From Brasenia schreberi (taxonomy: Eukaryota; Streptophyta; Magnoliopsida; Nymphaeales; Cabombaceae): DNA of 64,000 nt. The stretch is from NCBI GenBank assembly GCA_036023115.1, contig JAYKKT010000037.1, forward strand, positions 4,912,501 to 4,976,500, in the 5' to 3' direction. Each line of letters starts with the position of its first letter. The first letter of the stretch is position 1. Shown one piece after another: positions 16,345 through 28,794 of this stretch. The position numbers and the translations under genes were made by a program. The notes under the pieces were generated by a model. The model did not search any database. It worked only from the letters and a program-made list of their open reading frames with translations, and was not told the origin of the DNA.

Positions 16345-18815
16345 CTACTTATAGTTGTTGCCTTAATTATTTTTTTAAGAATTTTTTTCTAGTTATTTTC
16401 GCATAATATAAGACACAATCAGTACATCGGTAAATTCAACTGGTGTGCCTTGTACAAAAATTCAGGACTCAACTCCTAGGATATTAGCAAAATAATTATT
16501 TTCCATGTAGATATGATGTTCCCAAGGTTTGTATTGCTTTAGGTCCATTGCACCCTCTTTACTCTTTAAGATATGTCGGGTCACTATAGAGTCGATCCAC
16601 CAACTAGTTAAAGGGTGGTCCAAGTAGAAGCACTCATAAATGATGCAATTATGTCTTACTTCTCTGTTGGACCAGGACATTGGGTGTTCTCACTATTGTT
16701 TCTCTTACTGTGACAGTCCGTTTATAGTGCTCGATCTTGCCATACTTGAAAAACTTGACTTGAGAATGAGATTCCTATGATTTCTTGAAAAATTAACTAC
16801 CCTTCTTGTTAAACTTTCAAAATTTTTTATTTGGCCTTTTTTTATTGTGGTTGTTCTTAGAGCTAGACCCTAAATCATTTTGAGTAATTAGCAAATTTTT
16901 TAATTTTTTTATTAATATATTCTTTTTGAGTTGCTAGTTTTTGAAGTTGTTAGTTTTCTAATATAGTTGTTGCCTTAATTATTAAAAAAAAAGATTTTCT
17001 AGTTTTTTTTACTTATATGCCGGCTTCATATTTATTAAAAGTATTTTCCTCAAACTCAGACAATAAGTCAAAGTTGACTAATTTTCTCAATATTTTTAAA
17101 CTTATATGCTTTAAGTGTTTATGTCATCCGTTCACGTCAACAATATAGTAACAATCAGTACAAGTAGAGGAAGAACTTTCATTATCATCAATGTTTAATC
17201 TAAACAGACCAAGTTCAGAATCAAAGAAACCAGAAAATGTTATCCTACCATGTTTCCCCACAATGAATTTTATAAAGACAAACCTGACCTCAAACCATTT
17301 CTTTACCAAGTTAAGGACCGACACAAGGTTTCGCCTAATTGAAGACACAATCAATGCATCGGTAAGTTCAACTGGTGTGCCATGTATAAAAATTCAGAAG
17401 GACCCAACTCCTAGGATATTAGCAAAATAATTATTTTCCATGTAGATATGATGTTCCCAAGATTTGTATTCTTTAGGTCCACTGTACCCTCTTTATTCCT
17501 TGAGATATGTTGGGTCACTCTAGAGTCGATCTACCAACTAGTTGAAGGGTGGTTCAAGTAGAAGCACTCAGAAATGATGCAGATTATGTCTTACTTCTCT
17601 GTTGGGCCAGGACATTGGGTGTTCTCACTATTGTTTCTCTTACTGTGATAGTCCTTTGTAGGGCTCGATCTTGCCATAGTTGAAAAACTTGACTTGAGAA
17701 TGAGATTCCTATGATTTCTTGAAAAATTAACTACCCTTCTTGTTAAACTTTCAAATTTTTTTATTTGGCCTTTTCTTATTGTGGTTGTTTTAGAGCTAGA
17801 CCCTAAATCATTTTGAGTAATTAGCAAATTTTTTAATTTTTTTATTAATATATTCTTTTTGAGTTGCTAATTTTTGAAGTTGCTAGTTTTCTAATATAGT
17901 TGTTGCCTTAATTATTAAAAAAAAAAGATTTTCTAGTTATTTTTACTTATATGCCGGCTTCATATTTATTAAAAGTGTTTTCCGCAAAATCAGACAATAA
18001 GTCAAAGTTGACTAATTTTCTCAATATTTTTAAACTTATATGCTTTAAGTGTTTATGTCATTCGTTCACATCAACAATATAGTAACAATCAGTACAAGTA
18101 GAGGAAGAACTTTCATTATCATCAATGTTTAATCTAAACAGACCAAGTTCAGAATCAAAGAAACCAGAAAATGTTATCCTACCATGTTTCCCCACAATGA
18201 ATTTTATAAAGACAAACCTGACCTCAAACCATTTCTTTACCAAGTTAAGGACCGACACAAGGTTTCGCCTAATAGAAGACACAATCAATGCATCGGTAAG
18301 TTCAACTGGTGTGCCATGTATAAAAATTCAGAAGGACCCAACTCCTAGGATATTAGCAAAATAGTTATTTTCCATGTAGATATGATGTTCCCAAGATTTG
18401 TATAACTTTAGGTCCACTGTACCCTCTTTATTCCTTGAGATATGTTGGGTCATTCTAGAGTCGATCTACCAACTAGTTGAAGGGTGGTTCAAGTAGAAGC
18501 ACTCAGAAATGATGCAGATTATGTCTTACTTTTCTGTTGGGCCAGGACATTGGGTGTTCTCACTATTGTTTCTCTTACTGCGATATTCCGTTTGTAGTGC
18601 TCGATCTTGCCATAGTTGAAAAACTTGACTTGAGAATGAGATTCCTATAATTTCTTGAAAAATAAACTACCCTTCTTGTTAAATTTTCAAATTTTTTTAT
18701 TTGGCCTTTTCTTATTGTGGTTGTTCTTAGAGCTAGACCCTAAATCATTTTAGTAACTAGCAACTTTTTAATTTTTTTTTTCATATATTCTTTTTGAGTT
18801 GCTTGTTTTTGAAAG
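16345..18815 (-). repeat. Tandem triplication of about 934 bp inside copia 1
   Basis: The gag-end to pre-integrase segment occurs as unit 1 (16345-16957, missing about 320 bp), unit 2 (16958-17890) and unit 3 (17891 to about 18815). Units 2 and 3 encode 76-residue products that differ only in the last residue (17124-17354 and 18058-18288). The single-copy arrangement is seen in copia 2 at about 25520-26445. Unit junctions join the words TGCTAGTTTT and CTAATATAG. Confidence 0.9.
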
Positions 18816-19204
18816 GGTAAAGTGAGACCCAAGTCCTAGGGTTGTCATCACCATGTTCCATGATAGGAGAAGACTCTCTAGGATAGTAGATATCTGCGTT
18901 GGTGCAAGGATGAATAATTTTATTACAACTAAATTTTTGACCATTACCAATATTTGATTTACATGTTCAACTACCTTATCCCCTTCTTTTATTTTATAGG
19001 AATTATACTTTTGAAAGATTAGTTGAACATAAAGTTTAGTTGTAGTATTGTATTTGACTATTATATAACCAAATATATCTTTAGCGGTCTCAAATTTCTC
19101 AAACACCCTAATTAGATCATCCTTCATGTATGTAGCATGATAGTCCTAGTAATCATATAATCTTTTTAAAAAAGTTCTATATTTTTGTCTCATCTGTTGC
19201 AATA

Positions 19205-21212
19205 TGGATATACATATTAGGAAAGTGGTGAAAGATGTGTTAGGGATATCTAAGGGAGGTGTACCGATACAAAAAGAAGCTTGGTGGTGGAGTGAAGTAG
19301 TACAAAATAAAATCAAGGCAAAGAGGGCATGTTACAAATTACATTATGCTAAGAAAACTAGTGAAACTTTAGAAGCTTATAAGAAAGCAAAGAAGGAAGC
19401 AAAAAAGGCCGTTAGTGAAGCAAAAGCTAAGATTTGGGAGGACTTATATAAAAAACTCAACTCAAAAGAGGGTGAAAGAGATATTTTTAGGATAGCTAGG
19501 GCTAGAGATAAGAAAACTAAAGATCTTAATTATGTTAGATGCATAAAAGACGAGGATGAAAAAATTCTAGTGGCAAATGATGATATAAGAAATAGATGGA
19601 AAAACTATTTTTATAATCTTTTTAATGAAAATAAAGATGTTAGTATTAGTTTAGGAGATTTAGCCAAGTCAGAAAAGTATATAAACCACAATTTCTACCG
19701 ACTTATTCAAAAGAATGAAGTCAAAGAGGCTCTTAAACATATGAAGAGTGGTAAATCGGTAGGACCAGATAATATTCCTATAGAAGTTTGGAAAATACTA
19801 GGAGAAATAGGAATCACTTGGCTCACAAGACTATTTAATGAAATATGGAAAAACCAAAAGATGCCCGAGGAATGAAGAGCAAGTACACTTATACCCGTAT
19901 ATAAGAACAAGGGAGACATTCAAAATTGTGCGAATTATCGAGGTATCAAGTTAATGAGTCATACTATGAAATTATGGGAAAGAATTATCGAACGTAGGTT
20001 AAGACATGTATCAAGTACAACAGAGAACCAATTTGGATTTATGCCAAGTAGATCTACTATTGAAGCGATTCACCTTTTGAGACGTCTTATGGAACATTTT
20101 AGAGCAAAAAAGAAAGACCTTCACATGATATTTATTGATCTAGAAAAAGCTTATGATAGGGTACCGAGGGAGGTTCTTTGGAGAACTTTGGAAAAAAGAG
20201 GTATCCCATTGACATATATTAACCTTATAAGAGACATGTATGATGGTACAAAAACATGTGTGAGGACTCATGAAGGAACGACAAACTTCTTTGAAGTTAA
20301 TATTGGGTTACATCAAGGATCAACTTTAAGTCCATACTTATTTATAATGGTGATGGATGAGTTAACAAAACATATTCAAGATGAAGTACTTTGGTGTATG
20401 TTATTTGTAGATGACATTGTATTAGTGGAGGAGTCTAAGGAAAAAGTTAATAGAAAATTGGAACTATGGAGAGAAACATTAGAAAACAAAGGCCTCCGAC
20501 TTAGTAGAACAAAGACAGAATATAAGGAATGTAAGTTTGATAATTTGGCTACTTCAGAGGACATAGAAATTAAGATTGGCACACATTGCATTCCCCAAAA
20601 GAAAAGTTTTAAATACCTAGGGTCAATTTTTCAAAGTGATGGAAGAATTGATGGAGATGTTACACATAGAATTAATGCTGGTTAGTTAAAATGGAGAGGA
20701 GCATCAGGTATTCTTTGTGATAAGAAGATACCATTAAAATTAAAAGGTAAATATTATAGAGCAACAATTAGGCCTGCCATGTTTTATGGTTCTGAGTGTT
20801 GGGCAGTTAATCATCAACATGTACAAAAGATGTCTGTGACAGAAATGAAGATGTTGATATGGATGAGTGGTCATACAAGAAAGGACCGTATACATAGTGA
20901 GGTTATTAGAAACAAATTAGGAGTGGCACCAATAGAGGATAAAATGAGAGAACATCCTTTAAGATGGTTTGGACATATAGAAAGAAGATCAAAAGAAGAA
21001 CCTGTAAGAAGGTTAGAAAAACTAAATTTGGAAAGTATTAAAAGAGGTAGAGGATGGCCACAAAAGTGTTGGAAAGAAACAATAAAGAATGATCTAGCTT
21101 ATTGGGAGTTAACTGCTAACATGGCACACGATAGGGATATGTGGAAACAAAGAATCCATGTAGCTGACCCTGTCTAGTATGGGAAAAGGCTTAGTTGTTG
21201 TTGTTGTTGTTG
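19205..21212 (+). mobile_element. RTE-type LINE, 5'-truncated, nested in copia 1
   Basis: One frame runs from 19204 to 21177 with only two stops: TGA at 19873 and TAG at 20683, each where relatives have Trp (PEEW-RAS and NAGW-LKW). It holds the pre-RT linker, then RT motifs [26 protein letters not shown] (catalytic Asp), [13 protein letters not shown] and LFVDD. FVDD stands where FADD is usual. The C-terminal part has LRWFGHIERR and WKETIKNDLAYW. The apurinic endonuclease half is missing. The 3' end is GGGAAAAGGCTTAG followed by (TTG)n. TTGCAATA flanks both sides (19197-19204 and 21213-21220), and copia 2 at about 26840 shows the unoccupied site. Among the LINE copies here it is the least decayed and probably the youngest. 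Confidence 0.93.
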
Positions 21213-22540
21213 TTGCAATAGGTGTAGGGGTAAAATAGTTTTCTTAAGAACACAATTAATGCCCTCTAGGGTTCATGCTAATTGGAATTTTCTTTTCTAT
21301 GTTTGGAAATTGAGACAATTTAATTTTTGATCTTTTCCAACTCAGAAATACAGATTTTGGTAGTTATTTTTAAATATTTGACAAAGTTAACACAAAGAGG
21401 ATCTAAACATTTCAAATGAGAAGCATTAAGCAAGCAACATATTAAAACAAATTTCATTAAATAAATAATGAAAAAGAACCAGGCACTAAATTATACTAGG
21501 TACTAAATTATAAATATTTCCAGATACCTATCTACAATATGAAACAAAATGTAGGTACCATTTTGGAAATAAGTAAATTCTTGTCAGATTCAATGATTTC
21601 GGAATTAGTCTTGGATTAAAACTATAAAAATACTCCTTTAGTTTGCTTATGTAAATTTTTGTACCATAATGGGCATACTAGTAATTTTAACTTTCATTCA
21701 ATTTTTGTAATTTAAATGAAGTCTGAAGAAGAGAACTATAAAATCATGTTTTAGGTATTTTTGTAAATCAAACAAACAACAAAATTATAAATTCGCCTTG
21801 TGCCATTTTTGTATATAAATGTTCATGGGTAAAAATGTATTTTTATCATATGGCAATATCATGAATTTAATAATAAAAAAACGACAAAAGGCAAAAGTGA
21901 ACATTCATCTGCTAAAGGGTTTTCAACATAAAAATATCTAGACTTAATGGTAACCTTGGACAGTGGTAGATTGTAAAAATGTGTACTATTAGGGATAGAA
22001 TGAACTTTTCAATGTACTTCTTGATCATTGATTGGTTTCCCAATTTTGAGAAACTAGGGATGCGAGTGGTTTCGACCCTTGGTTTTCTCAACCGCCTCTT
22101 GTTTCACTAAGAAACTAGAGAGACTGGTTCATGAGACTAGAGAGAAGAGAGAGACTAGTCTCCCATCTCCGGTGATTTACCTTTGACTTCTTTAAGGGGC
22201 CATTGCTCCTCCAGCACTCTCTCTTGATGGCCTCAAGCCATCTCAAAGGAGGTAGCTTCCGACTATCTCTTTATATAGAGAGAGAGCATTGTATTTTTCC
22301 TTTTCTCTCTCTATTGAAGCCAAAATAGGGAAGAGGAGGTCTTTCCTTGTTTCTCTTTTCTCTCTTTTTTTAATAAAATTATTCTTACGTCAAAGCATTT
22401 TTGGTATGTTTTTGACTGACTTTCTTTTTCCATTTCCTCATTTAGATGAAGAGTTTCTATTTCTTAGAACTTAAAATAAAAAAAACTTCTCATTTTATTT
22501 GTTTTCGTTCACAAATAAAAGAATTAGAAGATTTTCCTTT

Positions 22541-23307
22541 TATGGGTTCGTATGATGATTGATCTAGATCTACTAGATCATCAATATTCTCCTCATTATT
22601 TTCAATGATGTCATTCGTAGTATGTTCTAGGAATTCAACATCCCTACTATCTATAAGTCCATGATCCTAGTGATAAAACTGTCATCCTTTAAATCTTTTA
22701 GGATATCCAATAAATATATATCTTAAGGACCGAGTGTCTAACTTATCTCTATACTGATAAATGATCTTTATATTACCGATAGATACTTACTTTCTTGAAT
22801 GACCTAGGTTTAGTTTTCTTTTAAGCCACATCTCATATGGTATAGAAATCTTTTAGGATATCCAATAAATATATATCTTAAGGACTGAGTGTCTAAGTTA
22901 TCTCTATACTGATAAATGATCTTTATATTACCGATAGATACTTACTTTCTTGAATGACCTAGGTTTAGTTTTCTTTCAAACCACATCTCATATGGTATAA
23001 AGAATACAAATTCACATGACACTCTGTTTAGAATATATATAACTGTACTTACTACTTCTCCCCATAATACCCTTGGCAGAGATGTGTCTATTAACATGGA
23101 TCTTGTTATATTCAGTAAGGTCCTGTTATATCTTTCTACTATACAATTCTTTTGAGGTGTCTTGGGCATTGTACTTTGCTTTTAAATACTAAAGTCTTTA
23201 CTAAATTCTAAGAATTCTAAAGAGGTATACTCATGACTTCTATCTGATTTTAGGTTTTTTATTGTATGCCCCAATTGGTTATCAACTTCGTGATTATATT
23301 CTTTAAA
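22541..23307 (-). mobile_element. Copia integrase fragment, family-3 type, chimeric junctions
   Basis: This block matches the integrase region of copia 3 (about 30830-31490), not copia 1 or 2. It encodes NCIVERYNRTLLN and LPRVLWGE on the minus strand (22942-23169). It joins the copia 1 leader at 22541 and copia 2 RT sequence at about 23308. It contains a 155-bp tandem duplication (22691-22845 and 22846-23000). Confidence 0.75.
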
Positions 23308-26300
23308 CTGATATTTGGCCTTATACACAATATAGCATAGATCAAGCTACTCATAGCTTTTGCATAAGGAGTATTAAACTTGCTTTCTCTCTCATTGGGA
23401 CAATCAACCTTACTTAATTTGACCACTTTAATAATGAATATAATTGTAGGTTTGCAATCACCCATTCTAATATTCTTTAGGATATAATCAATATTTCTCT
23501 CTTGACTTTAACATAAAAGTTTAGATTATCTATTGCGAGAAATCTTTATACCTATAATATAAGATGTCTCTCCTATATCTTTTATTTCAAACTTAGAGTT
23601 TAACCATGACTTTGTTTTAACAATCATCTAATTGTCATTCACAATCAACAATATGTTATCTATATATAATGATAAAATAAAAAAGTGCCTCTCACCATTC
23701 CAAACATATACACAGTGATCTAATTAATTAGTTACAAACGTAAGTTCTAAAATAACATTTTGAAAAATCAAATACCGTTGATGAGGTAACTGTTTAAGAT
23801 CAAGCTACTCATAGCTTTTGCATAAGGAGTATTAAACTTGCTTTCTCTCTCATTGGGACAATCAACCTTACTTAATTTGACCACTTTAATAATGAATATA
23901 ATTGTAGGTTTGCAATCACCCATTCTAATATTCTTTAGGATATAATCAATATTTCTCTCTTGACTTTAACATAAAAGTTTAGATTATCTATTGCGAGAAA
24001 TCTTTATACCTATAATATAAGATGTCTCTCCTATATCTTTTATTTCAAACTTAGAGTTTAACCATGACTTTGTTTTAACAATCATCTAATTGTCATTCAC
24101 AATCAACAATATGTTATCTATATACAATGATAAAATAAAAAAGTGCCTCTCACCATTCCAAACATATACACAGTGATCTAATTAATTAGTTACAAACGTA
24201 AGTTCTAAAATAACATTTTGAAAAATCAAATACCATTGATGAGGTAACTGTTTAAGGTCATATACAGATTTTTTCAACCTATATACTTGATCTTCCCGAC
24301 TTTCAACAATATACCCATTTAGCTATTGCATATAAATGATTTCATCTAAATCACCATTCTGAAAAATAGTTTTTACATCTAGTTTATGTTAATCCAAATC
24401 ATATAATGTTGATATATCTAGAATAATTCTAATGGATGCAAAATTTGCAATATGTGAATATGTATTTACATAATTTGTCTCCTTTTTCTTACAACCAACC
24501 CTGCCTGAAATTTTTCGATTATTCCATTGACTTTATATTTTTTTAAGAATCCATTTACAACCTATGCTTTTTTATCTTTTTGACAAATCTGTTAATTCTC
24601 AGACTTGGTTTTTCTCAATAGATTCAATCTCATTATTTATTGTTTTTTCTTATTTTGTTAATTTAGATGAGTTAATAGCTTGTTGATATGTCATATTATC
24701 AATTAACTCGTCTAAACCCACTAAATTATATACTTCATCTATAAGATAATTGTGATAATCCTTTAAATAAGACGATGTGACCTTAAGTCTTTTATGTTTA
24801 CTTAAAGCTTTAGTTTGTACATGAAGGTCATTTGGATCGAAATCCAAGGTTTAAATGATGATTAATATAAATCTATTAGATCATCAATGCACTCATCATC
24901 ATTTTTAAGGATATCATTCTTAGTGTCTTTTAAGAATTCAATATCCCTACTTTCTATTAAACCATAGTTTTTTTGATAAATTTTATATCCCTTGAAACAT
25001 TTTGAGTATCTAATAAAAACACATCTCAAATACCTACTGTCTAGCTTATCCCTATATTGATGAAGGATTTTTGTGTGAGAAATAGATCCCTACCTCTTGA
25101 GATAACTAAGGTATGATTTTCTCTCAAACCACATCTCATATGGTGTGTTAATACAACCTAAAAAGATACTCTATTTAATATATACATAATTGTGGTCATT
25201 TCTTCTCTCCAAAATATCCTATAAAGAGAAATAGATATTAACATGGACCTAGTCATATTAAACAATGTCCTCTTATATCTTTCTCCTAAATGATTTTGTT
25301 AAGGTGTTTTAAGCCTATTGAGATGCCAAAGTCTTTACAATATTTAAGAAACTTTGTAGACGTGTATCACCACCTTTGTAAGATCTTAAGGCTTTGATAG
25401 TATGCCCTAATTGATTTTAAACTTCTTCCTTATATATCGAATAATGATCAATGAATGTTATAAATAAAACTTCTCACGCTAAGATCTTACCCTAAAGGGT
25501 ATATATATATGTGTGAATGATTTCTAATATAGTTGTTGCCTTAATTATTTAAAAAAAAAGTTTTTCTAGTTATTTTTACTTGTATGCGGCTTCATACTTA
25601 TTAAAAGTGTTTTCCTCAAACTCAGACAATAAGTCAAAGTTGGCTAATTTTCTCAATATTTTTAAACTTATATGCTTTAAGCGTTTATATCATCCATTTG
25701 CGTCAATAATATAGTAACAATCTGTACAAGTAGAGGAAGAATTTTCATTATTATCAATGTTTAATCTAAACATACCATGTTCATAATCAAAGAAACCGGA
25801 AAATGTTATCTTACCATGTTTATCCACAATGAATTTTATAAAGACAAACCTGACCTCAAACCATATTTTTACCAAGTTAAGGACCGACAGAAGGTTTCGC
25901 CTAATAGAAGACACAATCAATACATCGATAAGTTCAACAGATGTGCCTTGTACAAAAATTCAGAAGGACCCAACTCCTAGGATATTTGCAAAATAATTAT
26001 TTTCCATGTAGAAATGATGTTCTCAAGGTTTGTATTGCTTTAGGTCCATTACACCCTCTTTACTCTTTGAGATATGTCGAGTCACTCTAGAGTCGATCCA
26101 CCAACTAGTTAAAGGGTGGTCTAAGTAGAAGCACTCATAAATGATGCAAATTATGTCTTACTTCTGTGTTGGGCCAGGACATTGGGTGTTCGCACTATTG
26201 TTTCTCTTACTGCAACAGTCCGTTTGTAGTGCTCGATCTTGTCATAGTTGAAAAACTTGACTTGAGAATGAGATTCTTGTGATTTCTTGAAAAATTGACT

Positions 26301-28317
26301 ATCCTTCTTGTTTAACTTTTCAAATTTGTTATTTGGCCTTTTCTTATTGTGGTTGTTCTTAGAGCTAGACCCTAAATCATTTTGAGTAACTAGCAATTTT
26401 TAAATTTTTTTTATTCATATATTCTTTTTGGGTTTCTAGTTTTTGAAGTAATTTTGAAAGGGTAAAGTGAGACCCAAGTCCTAGGGTTGTCGTCACCATG
26501 TTCCATGTTAGGAAAAGACTCTCCAGGATAGTAGATATCTGCGTTGGTGCAAGGATGAATAATTTTGCTACAACTAAATTTCTGACCATTATCAATATTT
26601 GTTTTACATGTTCAACTACCTTATCCCCTTCTTTCATTTTATAAGATTTATACTTTTGAAAGATTAGTTGAACATGAAGTTTAGTTGTAGTATTGTATTT
26701 GACTGTTATATAACCAAATAACTCTTGAGCGGTCTCGAATTTCTCAAACACCTAATTTGGTCATCCTTCATGTATGTAGCATGATTGCCGTAGCAATCAT
26801 ATCATCTTTTTAAAAAGTTCTATATTTTTGTCTCATCTATTGCAATAGGTGTAGGGGTAAAATAGTTTTCTTAAGCACATAATTAATGCCTTCTAGGGTT
26901 AATTCTAATTGGAATTTTCTTTTCTATGTTTGGAAATTCAGACAATTTAATTTTTGATTGTTTCCAACTTAGAAATAGAGATTTTGGTAGTTATTTTTAA
27001 ATATTTGTCAAAGTTAACACAAAGAGGATCTAAACATTTCAAATGGGAAGCATTAAGCAAGCAACATATTAAAATAAATTTCATTAAATAAATAATGAAA
27101 ACAACCAGGCACTAAGTTATAGTAATATAAATATCTAGGTACTAAATTGTAAATATTTCTAGATACCTATCTACAATATGAAACAAAATGTAGGTACCAT
27201 TTTGGAAATAAGTAAATTCTTGTCAGATTCAATGATTTCGGAATTAGTCTTGGATTAAAACTATAAAAATACTCCTTTAGTTTGCTTATGTAAATTTTTG
27301 TACCATAATGGGCATACTAGTAATTTTAACTTTCATTCAATTTTTGTAATTTAAATGAAGTCTAAAGAAGAGAACTATAAAATCATGTTTTAGGTATTTT
27401 TGTAAATCAAACAAACAACAAAATTATAAATTCGCCTTGTGCCATTTTTGTATATAAATGTTCATGGGCAAAAATGTATTTTTATCATATGGCAATATCA
27501 TGAATTTAATAATAAAAAAACGACAAAAGGCAAAAGTGAACATTCATCTGCTAAAGGGTATAGTCATCTTTCAACATAAAAATATCTAGACTTAATGGTA
27601 ACCTTGGATAGTGGTAAATTGTAAAAATGTGTACTATTAGGGATAGAATGAACTTTTCAATGTACTTCTTGATCATTGATTGGTTTCCCAATTTTGAGAA
27701 ACTAGGGATGCGAGTGGTTTCGACCCTTGGTTTTCTCAACCGCCTCTTGTTTCACTAAGAAACTAGAGAGACTGGTTCATGAGACTAGAGAGAAGAGAGA
27801 TGTTAGTCTCCCATCTCTGGTGATTTACCCTTTGACTTCTTTTAGTTTCTTTGAACTTAGCTGTTGAGTTGTCGCTCTGGTTGTCAGGGGCCATTGCTCC
27901 TCCAACACTCTCTTTTGATGGTCTCAAGCCACCTCAAAGGAGGTAGCTTCTGACTATCTCTTTGTAGAGAGAGAGAGATCTATTTTCCCCTTTCTCTGTG
28001 TATAGAAGCCAAAATAAGGAAGAGGAGATGTCTTTCTTTGTTTCTCTTTTCTCTCTTTTTTTAATAAAATTATTCTTACGTGAATGCATTTTCGGCATAT
28101 TTTCGACCGACTTTCTTTTTCCATTTCTTCATTCAGTTGAAGAGTTTCTATTCCTTAGAACTTAAAATAGAAAAAACTTCTCATTTTACTTGTTTTTGTT
28201 CACCAATAAAAGAATTAGAAAATTTTCCTTTTATCTTCTTTCCAAACTCCCTTTTTATTATAAACATAATTGCGTACTTGACACGAAGCAATCATGAAGA
28301 CCACAACAAGTCGTCCT
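23308..28317 (-). mobile_element. Copia 2 internal region, RT-truncated
   Basis: The minus strand holds leader (28317 to about 26800), gag (26751-26400, FEKFETAQELFGY), a degraded zinc-knuckle region (26396-26151), pre-integrase (25920-25690), integrase remnants (about 25500-25000), linker (24847-24650) and RT to about 23308, where it stops at a chimeric junction before RNase H. The copia 1 body is closely related; the leaders at 21213-22540 and 26840-28230 align nearly end to end apart from small indels. Many stops make it defective. Its 5' LTR is 28331-28794. Confidence 0.85.
23339..24254 (-). repeat. 458-bp tandem duplication in copia 2 RT
   Basis: AGATCAAGCTACTCATAGC begins at 23339 and again at 23797. 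The two units are nearly identical over about 458 bp, so the duplication is more recent than the divergence between copia 1 and copia 2. The copia 1 equivalent (about 14640-15090) is single copy. Confidence 0.92.
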
Positions 28318-28330
28318 GCTCTGACACCAA
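28318..28330 (-). promoter_or_regulatory. Primer-binding site of copia 2 (tRNA-iMet type)
   Basis: The minus strand reads TTGGTGTCAGAGC directly after the LTR. The standard plant copia site complementary to initiator tRNA-Met is TGGTATCAGAGC, so there is one mismatch. Confidence 0.85.
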
Positions 28331-28794
28331 TGTTGATTTCTTTAGGCTTGAAGGAACTCTGAGTGCAATCGAGTTGTAGTAGAAGCTCAAGCAATCTGGG
28401 AAGAAGCAGAAGGAGAAGAAAAGGAAGAAGAAGATGAGAAAACGTTACCCTTAGAGGATTTTATAGTGGGAAAGTTTTTAATTGTCAAACTGTGATCGGC
28501 CTTGCTTCAACTCTTGGTTGTTGTAATTGCCCGAGTTTACAACGAAAAGTGTTAGGAAGATCTACATAGAAAAGAGAAGAAGGAGAGGGTGATTGTACAC
28601 AATTTCCCTCAGATGGGTTACGCAGGGAAGATTTTGTATTTTTTCTGAGTCCTCTTCATTGAATTTTTTTCGTTTCTTTAATGTACAAGTTGTTCTGTGT
28701 CCGTAAAGGTTTTTGTTTTAATTTCTATAATGTTAACTCTTTCTTTATTCTCATGTAATGTTTTACAGCCCGAGAATGACCATTTTTCATTACA
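28331..28794 (-). mobile_element. LTR shared by copia 2 (5') and copia 3 (3')
   Basis: This 464-bp LTR runs TGTTGATTTC to TTTTTCATTACA on the plus strand. The primer-binding site of copia 2 touches its lower edge. The polypurine tract of copia 3 (minus strand CAAGTGGGAGA) touches its upper edge. Both internal regions are on the same strand, so one LTR serves as the 5' LTR of one element and the 3' LTR of the next. Confidence 0.85.

Larger units (their letters stand above)
13814..22540 (-). mobile_element. Copia 1 internal region, decayed; nested LINE
   Basis: Read on the minus strand the order is leader, gag, protease region, integrase, reverse transcriptase, RNase H, typical of Ty1/copia. 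Gag (about 19127-18700) carries the FEKFETAKDIFGY and KEGDKVVEHV blocks. The pre-integrase region (17354-17124 and 18288-18058) is present in tandem copies. The integrase-to-RT linker is at 15890-15508, RT at 15460-14582 including CKWILKNKYK and an intact LYIDDILL catalytic box near 14970, and a degraded RNase H at about 14460-13990. Frameshifts and stops are frequent, so it is non-functional. The leader continues to 22540, interrupted by the LINE at 19205-21212. The 5' LTR and primer-binding site are lost at the chimeric junction at 22541. Confidence 0.85.
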
